In this document: piece by piece, positions 25,576-32,739 of the stretch
Numbering within the stretch: position 1 is the stretch's first letter
How the letters are laid out: each line of letters opens with the position of its first letter
Assembly: GCF_015708085.1 (NCBI RefSeq)
Contig: NZ_JADNYM010000007.1
Span: 124,001 to 188,000, forward strand
Reading direction: 5' to 3'
DNA from: Arthrobacter terrae
GTDB taxonomy: Bacteria > Actinomycetota > Actinomycetes > Actinomycetales > Micrococcaceae
Length of the DNA stretch: 64,000 nt
Program-made: the position numbers and the translations under genes
The notes under the pieces: model-generated
Database searches by the model: none
Seen by the model: the letters and a program-made list of their open reading frames with translations, nothing else
What the model was told of the DNA's origin: nothing

Positions 25576-26352
25576 TCAGCGGCGGACAATCGGGTTGGAC
25601 AGCCGACCAATTCCCTCAATTTCGATGTCGTACCTGTCCCCATCCTTGACCAGACCGACGCCGGACGGTGTGCCGGTCATAATCACGTCTCCGGGCAGCA
25701 GCGTGAAGGCGCGGGATACGGTAGCAACCAGGTCCCGCACGCCCCAGACCATGTGGGCAGTGGTACCGTCCTGGCGCAGCTCGCCGTTCAGCCAGCCCTT
25801 GATGGACAAATCCTCGGTATCGAGCTCCGTCTGGATCCACGGTCCCAGCGGTGCCGACGTATCAAAGCCCTTGGCCCGGGCCCACTGCTGGTCTTCCTTC
25901 TGCACGTCCCTCGCGGTGAGGTCGTTGCCGCAGGTGTAGCCGAAGATCACCTCGTCCACACGTTCCGTCGGGACGTCCTTGCAGATCCGTCCGATAACGA
26001 CACACAATTCGGCCTCATAGGAGACCTCGTCCGAAAACTCGGGCAGCACAATCGGGTCATTTGGACCGACTACCGAGGTGTTCGGCTTCAGGAACATCAG
26101 CGGCTGCTTCGGCACTTCATTACCCAGTTCGTGGGCGTGCTCCACAAAGTTGCGGCCGATGCCGATGATCTTGCTGCGCGGAATAATCGGCGCCAGCAAC
26201 CGCACATCGATCAGCTGGTGCCGGACCGAAGTCCGTTCAACGCCATTGAAGAACGGGTCCCCCTTGATGACAGTGACTTCCTCGCTACCGGGCTCCCCCT
26301 CAACAACGCCGTATAGAGGATCAGAATCTACGACAAACCGAGCAATACGCAT
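25576..26352 (-). CDS. Fumarylacetoacetate hydrolase family protein
   Basis: The 258-residue protein belongs to the FAH superfamily of metal-dependent C-C hydrolases, decarboxylases and isomerases. Metal ligands are expected in SYEAELCVVIG (EXE pattern) and the later DLTARDVQ aspartate. Also typical are PLMFLKPNTSVVGPNDPIVLP and the C-terminal LLPGDVIMTGTPSGVG. Closest functional types are 2-hydroxyhepta-2,4-diene-1,7-dioate isomerase or acylpyruvase; the substrate cannot be told from sequence. In actinobacteria this gene is often directly upstream of gltX, as here, for reasons unknown. It is cytosolic. Confidence 0.93.
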   Translation of the reverse strand: MRIARFVVDSDPLYGVVEGEPGSEEVTVIKGDPFFNGVERTSVRHQLIDVRLLAPIIPRSKIIGIGRNFVEHAHELGNEVPKQPLMFLKPNTSVVGPNDPIVLPEFSDEVSYEAELCVVIGRICKDVPTERVDEVIFGYTCGNDLTARDVQKEDQQWARAKGFDTSAPLGPWIQTELDTEDLSIKGWLNGELRQDGTTAHMVWGVRDLVATVSRAFTLLPGDVIMTGTPSGVGLVKDGDRYDIEIEGIGRLSNPIVRR

Positions 26353-26390
26353 GGCTCATACTCTAATCCTTATGACTTCCGGATTTTCAT

Positions 26391-26795
26391 TCACGGCGTC
26401 ACAGTGGGTACACCAAGGCCGGCATATTCTTCCGGCCGCGCAGTCACCAGCTCTGCACCGAAGCGCAGAGCCATCGCAGCGGTCAGCAGGTACGCCAACG
26501 GATAGTTGCTGCCGTCAGACCTGGAAAGCTGGGCCAGCCGTGCCAGATGTTCGGCGCAATCCAGATCAAAGGGCACCACTCTCCTGTCCATCACCGTGGC
26601 CAGGAATTTCGCAACAGCATTGCCCGAAGACATCCGCTCCAGCGCCGTCATAGACCCGATCGCGGCAAGAATCTCCGCCACGGCGAGCGCAGTGGTATGC
26701 GGACGCTCCGGGTGCAGCTTGAACCATTCGGCTTGGCGCTCGTAGCTGCTGCCGGAAATCAGCTCCAGCAGAACATCAGCGTCCAGGAGCATCAT
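26391..26795 (-). CDS. VapC-like PIN domain protein with incomplete active site
   Basis: From ATG 26795 the protein has 134 residues, the usual size of a PIN-domain toxin ribonuclease. The first catalytic aspartate is in LLDADVLLELI and the glutamate in ALAVAEILAA. The third acidic residue, normally in an L-A-D-A-L-I-A-A-T-A helix, is replaced: the helix reads YPLAYLLTAAMA with Tyr at the Asp position. The fourth position (LVTARPEEY) also lacks the usual D/N. It may be catalytically weak or dead. Its start overlaps the end of the ribbon-helix-helix antitoxin gene by 20 bases, standard for a toxin-antitoxin pair. A longer reading to 26963 is unlikely. Confidence 0.75.
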   Translation of the reverse strand: MMLLDADVLLELISGSSYERQAEWFKLHPERPHTTALAVAEILAAIGSMTALERMSSGNAVAKFLATVMDRRVVPFDLDCAEHLARLAQLSRSDGSNYPLAYLLTAAMALRFGAELVTARPEEYAGLGVPTVTP

Positions 26796-27126
26796 TGTTC
26801 GTCCGTCCGATCCGATCGAAAGCCCGTCCGTTGCGATCGACATCCGGAAGGCTGCCGTGCAGAGTCGAGGTCCAGCGGGGAAGTTCGGCCTGACGAAGGG
26901 CGAATGCCAGTCCCCAGACTTCAAACAGCTCGTCGTACCATTTCGGGGCCTTGAGCAGCGCAATCGGAATACGTGCAGGATCGTCCGCCTGCGCCCCCGG
27001 AGAATCCAAATGGCGCAGGATCATGATCTTGAGTTCGGCCTGCATCGACCTGCCGTTCCGCGCTGCGAGAATACGAAGTTGCCCAAGAACCTCCGGCTCC
27101 AGGTATCTGACCGTAAACGTTGGCAT
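26776..27126 (-). CDS. FitA/VapB-like ribbon-helix-helix antitoxin
   Basis: The N-terminus MPTFTVRYLEPEVLGQLRILAARNGRSMQAELKIMIL is a typical FitA-like RHH/Arc DNA-binding domain. About 70 extra residues follow that should wrap the PIN toxin encoded next; this tail is longer than in most antitoxins (116 residues in total). ATG 27126 is preceded by GGAGGA at close spacing, better than the GTG 12 bases upstream, which overlaps that SD. The pair would be autoregulated by antitoxin binding upstream. The degenerate PIN partner raises the question of whether the pair still works as a toxin-antitoxin module. Confidence 0.78.
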   Translation of the reverse strand: MPTFTVRYLEPEVLGQLRILAARNGRSMQAELKIMILRHLDSPGAQADDPARIPIALLKAPKWYDELFEVWGLAFALRQAELPRWTSTLHGSLPDVDRNGRAFDRIGRTNNDAPGR

Positions 27127-27449
27127 AGTTCCTCCCACATTTTGCCTGCACTACAACCACTGCATGCACTGATTGCACTGCAGGCAAGGTCTCGGAGCAA
27201 CCCGTGTTCGCCTGGTTGTGCATTGAACGTGGACGCGAACCGCTGTGGAGGAAAACCTGACAGCCATGAAGGAGCAAGGTGGTCGTGAAGGAGCGCCTGA
27301 GGTGCTTGGAGCGCCGGTGGCGCCAGTGGCGCCGTCCGGGAGGAGAACCGACAACGGCGGCTGCGGCACCGGCAAAGGTGCGGCACCCGCCGTCGTACGG
27401 AATAGGGGGACGTGTCCGAGAAGCCTTACTGCAGGTGTCGCCGGAGGCG
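27127..27449. other. Gene-poor gap between antitoxin and ilvE
   Basis: No convincing gene is seen in these 323 bases. The left 60 bases should contain the antitoxin promoter. GGCGCC-AGT-GGCGCC at 27319-27333 is a short hairpin, and ACGGCGG/CCGCCGT about 20 bases apart near 27353-27395 could form a second one, downstream of the ilvE stop on the minus strand. Neither has a T-run. Confidence 0.5.
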
Positions 27450-28562
27450 TCAGGCCAGGCGGGTCAACCAGCCGTGCGTATCCTCGAGGACACCGGTCTG
27501 GATGCCGAGCAGCTGTTCCCGGATGCCCATGGCTACGTCACCGGCCTTTGCATCGGCGGAACCGATGCTTTCCGTCTCGTCCTTGAGCAGGCCGATGGGA
27601 GTGATGACGGCTGCCGTACCACAGGCAAAAACTTCGGTGATCTCGCCCGATGCGATTCCGTCGCGCCATTCGGTCAGCGTGATCTTCCGTTCCTGGACGT
27701 CCAGCCCACGGTCTTTGGCCAACGCAATGACCGACATCCGGGTAACGCCTTCCAGGATTGTCCCGGTTAACGCCGGGGTCACCAGACGCCCGTCCTTGAA
27801 TACGAAGAAGACGTTCATGCCGCCGAGTTCCTCAACGGCATCGTCATTGAACGGGTCCAGGAACAGGACCTGCTTGCAGCCGTGGGCCTCGGCCTCCATC
27901 TGTGCTGCCAGCGAAGCCGCGTAGTTACCCCCGCACTTGGCGGCACCAGTTCCGCCACGGCCGGCACGGGCGTAGTTGTGGGAGATCCAGATGGAAACCG
28001 GCTTGAGCTCGCCGCCGAAGTAGTTGCCGGCGGGCGAGGCAATTACGCGGAAGGACACTTCACGGGCGGGACGCACGCCCAGGAATGCCTCGGTGGCGAT
28101 CATGAAGGGCCGCAGGTACAGGCTCTCGCCATCACGGCTGGGGATCCATTCCCGGTCCGCTGCGACGATGCCACGGATGGCATCAAGGAAAACCTGCTCC
28201 GGCAATTGCGGCAAGGCGAGCCGTTCAGCGGAGCGGTTCAGCCGGGCGGCGTTGGCCTCGGGGCGGAACGTCCAGACTGAGCCGTCGGCATGTTTGTATG
28301 CCTTCAGGCCCTCAAAGATCTCCTGACCGTAGTGAAGTACGGCGGCGGCCGGGTCCAGGGAGATCGGTCCGTAGGGCTCAATCCGGGCGTTGCTCCACGT
28401 CCCGTTCCCTTCCGTGTCGGTGCGGTAATCGACAATGGCTGTGTGGTCCGTGAAGTAGTCTCCGAACCCCGGGTTGGCCAGGATGGCGGCGCGCTCTTGG
28501 GCAGTCTTTCGGTGTTCCGAAAGGTTCTGCGTAAACTCCAGTTCACTTACTGTCTGGGTCAT
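27450..28562 (-). CDS. ilvE: Branched-chain amino-acid aminotransferase
   Basis: This is a PLP-dependent class IV aminotransferase catalysing the last step of Leu, Ile and Val synthesis. The sequence contains LHYGQEIFEGLKAYKHADGSVWTFRPEANAARLNRSAERLALP, SLYLRPFMIATEAFLGV, the lysine region near GTGAAKCGGNYAASL, and the phosphate-binding ILEGVTRMSVIALAKDRG. Length (370 residues) suits the larger type II form of actinobacteria. It is alone in its unit, 126 bases downstream (in transcription) of nothing; leuB lies beyond it in the same orientation, so leuB-ilvE co-transcription is possible. Confidence 0.96.
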   Translation of the reverse strand: MTQTVSELEFTQNLSEHRKTAQERAAILANPGFGDYFTDHTAIVDYRTDTEGNGTWSNARIEPYGPISLDPAAAVLHYGQEIFEGLKAYKHADGSVWTFRPEANAARLNRSAERLALPQLPEQVFLDAIRGIVAADREWIPSRDGESLYLRPFMIATEAFLGVRPAREVSFRVIASPAGNYFGGELKPVSIWISHNYARAGRGGTGAAKCGGNYAASLAAQMEAEAHGCKQVLFLDPFNDDAVEELGGMNVFFVFKDGRLVTPALTGTILEGVTRMSVIALAKDRGLDVQERKITLTEWRDGIASGEITEVFACGTAAVITPIGLLKDETESIGSADAKAGDVAMGIREQLLGIQTGVLEDTHGWLTRLA

Positions 28563-28688
28563 GGTTCCTCCACGTAGTTGTGCACTCCAATGTGCACCCG
28601 GTTTGCACTAATCAGCCTACTCCCGCGAGCGCCCGGATTTGGCTTCCACCGGGCCTTGGGGCTGCATTAAGCGGCAGCCAAGGCTGCC

Positions 28689-29741
28689 TTACACGGCAGC
28701 GCAGATCGCGTCACCAATGGCCGCAGTGCTGCGGGCGGCGTCGGGGCTGCGCTGGGATATGTCCGCGATGACAGCGTGCTCCACCCGCCGGGCAGCGGCA
28801 TCGTATCCGAGGTGCTCCAGTAAAAGTGCCGCGGAGAGGATGGCTGCAGTCGGATCGGCCTTTTGCTGGCCGGCAATGTCCGGCGCGGAGCCGTGAACCG
28901 GCTCGAACATGGAAGGTGCTGTGCGGTCCATGTTGATATTGCCGGACGCCGCGAGGCCAATGCCCCCGGTGACGGCAGCGGCCAGGTCGGTGATGATGTC
29001 TCCAAAGAGGTTATCCGTGACAATCACGTCGAAGCGGGCCGGGTCAGTGACCAGGAAGATCATCGCCGCATCCACATGGAGGTAGTCGACGGCGACGTCG
29101 GGGAATTCGGCAGCGACAGCCTCCACGGTCCGCTTCCACAGGTGTCCGGCATATACCAGAACATTATGTTTGTGGACATAGGTGAGCTTTTTCCGCGGCC
29201 GGGCACTGGCCCGGCGGAACCCGTCGCGTACCACGCGCTCCACGCCGTAGGCAGTATTCACGGAGACCTCGGTGGCGACTTCCTGTGCCGTTCCTACCCG
29301 CAGTGCGCCGCCGTTGCCCACGTACGGGCCCTCGGTACCTTCACGGACCACCACAAAGTCGATGGGGCCGGGGTTTGCCAACGGCGATGCAACGCCCTGG
29401 TACAGCCTGGACGGACGCAAATTGACGTAGTGATCCAGGCTGAAACGGAGCTTGAGCAGCATTTCGCGTTCAATCAGCCCGGAGGGAATCCTGGTGTCCC
29501 CCGGAGCGGCGCCGACCGCGCCAAAAAGTATGGCGTCGTGGCCGCGCAATGCCTGCAGCGTCGCATCGGGCAATGTCTCCCCGCTCTCCAGCCAGTGTTC
29601 CGCGCCGAGCTTGTACTCGGTCAACTGGAGTTCAATGTCCTCGGCGGAGACGGCCTTTTCCAGGACCTTGACGGCTTCGGCGACAACTTCGGGACCTATC
29701 CCGTCGCCGGGAATGACAGCAATGTTCATCGGTGTGCTCAT
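28689..29741 (-). CDS. leuB: 3-isopropylmalate dehydrogenase
   Basis: This is an NAD-dependent oxidative decarboxylase in leucine synthesis. Motifs are [13 protein letters not shown] at the start, [65 protein letters not shown] and the NAD-site [14 protein letters not shown]. With ATG 29741 the protein has 350 residues, normal for the family. A start at 29789 would add 16 uncharacteristic residues. leuB is apart from leuCD, as is usual in this group. It diverges from the histidine kinase gene across about 160 bases. Confidence 0.96.
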   Translation of the reverse strand: MSTPMNIAVIPGDGIGPEVVAEAVKVLEKAVSAEDIELQLTEYKLGAEHWLESGETLPDATLQALRGHDAILFGAVGAAPGDTRIPSGLIEREMLLKLRFSLDHYVNLRPSRLYQGVASPLANPGPIDFVVVREGTEGPYVGNGGALRVGTAQEVATEVSVNTAYGVERVVRDGFRRASARPRKKLTYVHKHNVLVYAGHLWKRTVEAVAAEFPDVAVDYLHVDAAMIFLVTDPARFDVIVTDNLFGDIITDLAAAVTGGIGLAASGNINMDRTAPSMFEPVHGSAPDIAGQQKADPTAAILSAALLLEHLGYDAAARRVEHAVIADISQRSPDAARSTAAIGDAICAAV

Positions 29742-29904
29742 GAGTGCCAGCGTAGTCAGCGGACTCATATGATGGGCAAACCATCTCACATTCCGGACTC
29801 GCCGCAGAATACCCTTTCCGTCTCCGGTACCTGACTGCCTACCAGCCGAATGTCCACCCTTGGCCTGATGTTCCGCCCGGCGTCATCATCTAGAGTCGTC
29901 ACTG

Positions 29905-31149
29905 ATGGTTATGCACCGTATTTACACCTGGTTCCGCGGCCATCGGTTTGCCGTGGACGTCACCCTCACGGCGGTGCTGTGGTTGCTGTTGGGCGCCACC
30001 ATGCTGTTCGGTTCCGATGCGGCGGCATCCCTCATCATCGCCACGGGGCTGATTGTCCCGCTGGTTTGGCGCCGCAGCCGGCCGGTAGCCGCGACGGCGG
30101 TGATTGCCGCCGTCGCCCTTGTTCAGTGGGCCCTGTCGCTGCCTCAGGTACCGGCGGATATTGCGGTCGTCCTTGTTCTCTACGCCGTGGCGGCCTATGG
30201 TCCGCGGTGGGCCAGCATCGGCGCTCTGATTCTGGCGCTGGTCGGTGCCGTCATGTTCATCACCCGCTATTACGTTGATCCGGCCGCCAGGACCGTTTCC
30301 ACAATTTCCAGCACGGCGTTCCTGCTGGTGGTGGTGTGGCTGCTGGTTCTCTTCAGCTGGACCTTGGGGGATCTAACCCGGACCCGCAGGCTTCGTGAGG
30401 AGGCGCTGGAAGGCCGCGCCCGGCGCCTGGAGGTGGAGCAGCAGCAGGAACGGGCCCTGGCCGCGTCCGATGAGCGGTCGCACATTGCGCGCGAAATGCA
30501 CGACATCGTGGCGCATTCGCTCTCGGTGATCATCACGCAGGCCGACGGCGGCAGGTACGCCGCCGCTGCGGATCCGGCCGTTGCGGCGCAGACCTTGGAA
30601 ACCATTGCCGAGACGGGACGGACATCGCTGCAGGAAATGCGCCGGCTGCTGGGTGTGCTGCGCGGGGATGAGGGTGCCTCCACCCGTCCGCTTCCGACTC
30701 TGAGCGACCTCGATGAACTCCTGCTCGGGTTCCGTGCAGCGGGCCTGGTGCTTGCTTTTGAGCAGAGCGGCAACGCCAGACGCGCCCTGCCGGCCGGCGC
30801 GGAACTGACCGCGTACCGCATTGTCCAGGAGGGCCTGACCAATGTCCTCAAACACGCCGGCCCGCTGTCCAGCGCCACCGCCAGCCTGCAGTGGCTTGGC
30901 CGGGGGCTGCAGATTGACGTGCTCGACGACGGACGGGGAGCTGCGTCCGACGCGTCCGTTTCGGGCTCCGGTTCCGGCAGCGGCCAGGGCCTCGGGTACG
31001 GCAGCGGCCAGGGCAGTGAATCCGGCATCGGCAACGGCATCCGCGGCATGCGCGAGCGCGTCAGGCTTTACGATGGAACACTGTCCGCAAAGCCTGAGCC
31101 CGGCGGCGGATTCCGGATCAGCGCATTCATCCCCTATACGGAGGCATAA
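29905..31149 (+). CDS. Sensor histidine kinase, NarL-type (HisKA_3)
   Basis: This is an integral membrane sensor of 414 residues with several hydrophobic segments in the first 155 residues and almost no extracellular loop, so it probably senses the membrane itself (envelope stress or an antibiotic). The dimerisation/phosphoacceptor motif is EMHDIVAHSLSVI with phosphorylated His199. The HATPase_c domain starts at LPAGAELTAYRIVQEGLTNVLKHA. A Gly/Ser-rich insertion (GSGSGSGQG, GYGSGQG) sits just before the G-box GIGNGIRGMRERV, in the ATP-lid area. It is followed two bases later by its response regulator and then by an ABC transporter, the typical sensor-detoxification order. Confidence 0.93.
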   Translation: MVMHRIYTWFRGHRFAVDVTLTAVLWLLLGATMLFGSDAAASLIIATGLIVPLVWRRSRPVAATAVIAAVALVQWALSLPQVPADIAVVLVLYAVAAYGPRWASIGALILALVGAVMFITRYYVDPAARTVSTISSTAFLLVVVWLLVLFSWTLGDLTRTRRLREEALEGRARRLEVEQQQERALAASDERSHIAREMHDIVAHSLSVIITQADGGRYAAAADPAVAAQTLETIAETGRTSLQEMRRLLGVLRGDEGASTRPLPTLSDLDELLLGFRAAGLVLAFEQSGNARRALPAGAELTAYRIVQEGLTNVLKHAGPLSSATASLQWLGRGLQIDVLDDGRGAASDASVSGSGSGSGQGLGYGSGQGSESGIGNGIRGMRERVRLYDGTLSAKPEPGGGFRISAFIPYTEA

Positions 31150-31151
31150 CC

Positions 31152-31877
31152 GTGACTTCACTACTGCCGGACGGCGGCTCTTCACCTATCCGGGTGGCCC
31201 TGGTGGATGACCAGCAGCTGGTCCGCTCCGGGTTCACCATGCTGATTAACAGCCAGCCGGATCTTCAGGTAGTGATCCAGGCCGGCAACGGAATTGAAGC
31301 GCTTTCCGCGCTGTCCGGCACTGCCGCCGATGTTGTCCTGATGGACGTCCGGATGCCGGCGATGGACGGGATCGAGACCACCCGGAAACTGATGGAACGC
31401 TCCCGCAATGCCGCTGCGGGATCGCCGCTTTCGGAGCTGAAAATCGTCGTCCTGACCACCTTTGACCTGGACGAGTACGCACTGGCCGCGATCCAGGCCG
31501 GAGCGAGCGGTTTCCTGCTCAAGGACACCCGGCCGGAGGAGCTGCTCGCGGCCATTCGCACCGTCTACCGCGGGGACGCCGTTATTGCCCCGTCCACCAC
31601 CAAGCGGCTGCTAGACCACGTGGCGCCTTTGCTGAGCGCGCCCGGTCCCACCACGGACCGGCACCATGCCGACGTCGAAAATCTCACCGCCCGTGAACGT
31701 GAGGTTTTCGGACTCATTGCCGAGGGCCTGTCCAACCCGGAAATCGCCCTCAATCTGTTCGTCTCCGAGGCCACCGTCAAAACGCATGTGGGGCATGTGC
31801 TGAGCAAACTCGGTGCCAGGGACAGGGTGCAACTGGTTTTGATCGCGTATGAGACAGGCATCGTCTCCGTCGGCTGA
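31152..31877 (+). CDS. Response regulator, NarL/LuxR family
   Basis: This 241-residue protein has a receiver domain, with VLMDVRMP giving phosphorylatable Asp65 and the conserved lysine in GFLLKDT. After a linker comes a LuxR-type helix-turn-helix near the C-terminus (LTAREREVFGLIAEGLSNPEIALNLFVSEATVKTHVGHVLSKL). It starts with GTG two bases after the kinase. The perfect palindrome eight bases after its stop codon, before the ABC ATPase gene, is a candidate target. A role in inducing the downstream transporter is inference from gene order. Confidence 0.95.
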   Translation: MTSLLPDGGSSPIRVALVDDQQLVRSGFTMLINSQPDLQVVIQAGNGIEALSALSGTAADVVLMDVRMPAMDGIETTRKLMERSRNAAAGSPLSELKIVVLTTFDLDEYALAAIQAGASGFLLKDTRPEELLAAIRTVYRGDAVIAPSTTKRLLDHVAPLLSAPGPTTDRHHADVENLTAREREVFGLIAEGLSNPEIALNLFVSEATVKTHVGHVLSKLGARDRVQLVLIAYETGIVSVG

Positions 31878-31884
31878 ACGCAGC

Positions 31885-31900
31885 TCCTACCGCGGTAGGA
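31885..31900. promoter_or_regulatory. 16-bp perfect palindrome before ABC transporter genes
   Basis: TCCTACCGCGGTAGGA is a perfect palindrome located eight bases after the response-regulator stop and 78 bases before the ABC ATPase start. It is followed by GGCC-N6-GGCC. Size, symmetry and place suit a dimeric response-regulator operator controlling the transporter genes. Confidence 0.5.
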
Positions 31901-31978
31901 CATTCGGCCCACATAGGCCGCGCCAAATCCGTCCTGGGGCCGATCCGCCGGACGCAGCCGCGCAAATACGGTGGAATC

Positions 31979-32734
31979 ATGACCACCGCCACGCACCATC
32001 CCAGTACGCACACCTCCGCCGTCGCGGCCCTGAACCTGAGCAAAACCTACGGCCGCGGCGACACCAAAGTCACCGCGCTGAAGGGCATCGACGTCGCATT
32101 CGAGGCCGGCAAATTCACCGCCATTATGGGGCCATCGGGTTCCGGAAAATCCACCCTGATGCACTGCCTGGCCGGCTTGGACAGCGTCAATGGCGGCACC
32201 ATCCGCATCGGCGGAACGGACATCACGGTGCTGCGCGACAAGGAGCTGACCAAGCTGCGCCGGGAGCGGATCGGCTTTGTCTTCCAGGCATTCAACCTGG
32301 TCCCCACACTCACGGCCGAACAGAACATCACCCTGCCGGTTTCCCTGGCCGGCGGCAAACCGGACCGTGAAAGATTCGCCTACGTCACGAACGCGCTCGG
32401 CCTGACTGACCGGCTCAAGCACCGGCCGCATGAGCTTTCCGGCGGACAGCAGCAGCGCGTCGCCGTCGCCCGGGCGCTGCTGACCAGTCCAGACGTGATC
32501 TTCGCCGACGAACCAACCGGAAACCTGGATTCGCACGCCGGCGCCGAGGTACTGGGCATGCTGCGGCGCAGCTCCCGCGAAATGGGCCAGAGCATCATTA
32601 TGGTGACGCACGATCCGGTTGCCGCCGCATACGCGGACCGGGTGGTCCTGATGAGCGACGGCGAACTGGTCGGCGAGCTGCTCGACCCCACAGTCCAGAC
32701 GGTCCTCGCCGCGCTGTCGAAGCTGGGGGCATAG
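31979..32734 (+). CDS. MacB/LolD-like ABC transporter ATP-binding protein
   Basis: This 251-residue ATPase belongs to the MacB/LolD (ABC3) group. Walker A is GPSGSGKST at residues 51-59, the Q-loop FVFQAFNLVPTLT is typical of this group, the signature is LSGGQQQRVAVA, Walker B is VIFADEPTGNLDS, and the switch histidine is in MVTHD. It pairs with the FtsX-like permease encoded five bases downstream. Such pairs next to HisKA_3/LuxR two-component systems commonly act as mechanotransmission or antimicrobial-peptide/antibiotic resistance pumps; the substrate here is unknown. Confidence 0.95.
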   Translation: MTTATHHPSTHTSAVAALNLSKTYGRGDTKVTALKGIDVAFEAGKFTAIMGPSGSGKSTLMHCLAGLDSVNGGTIRIGGTDITVLRDKELTKLRRERIGFVFQAFNLVPTLTAEQNITLPVSLAGGKPDRERFAYVTNALGLTDRLKHRPHELSGGQQQRVAVARALLTSPDVIFADEPTGNLDSHAGAEVLGMLRRSSREMGQSIIMVTHDPVAAAYADRVVLMSDGELVGELLDPTVQTVLAALSKLGA

Positions 32735-32739
32735 CTGCG

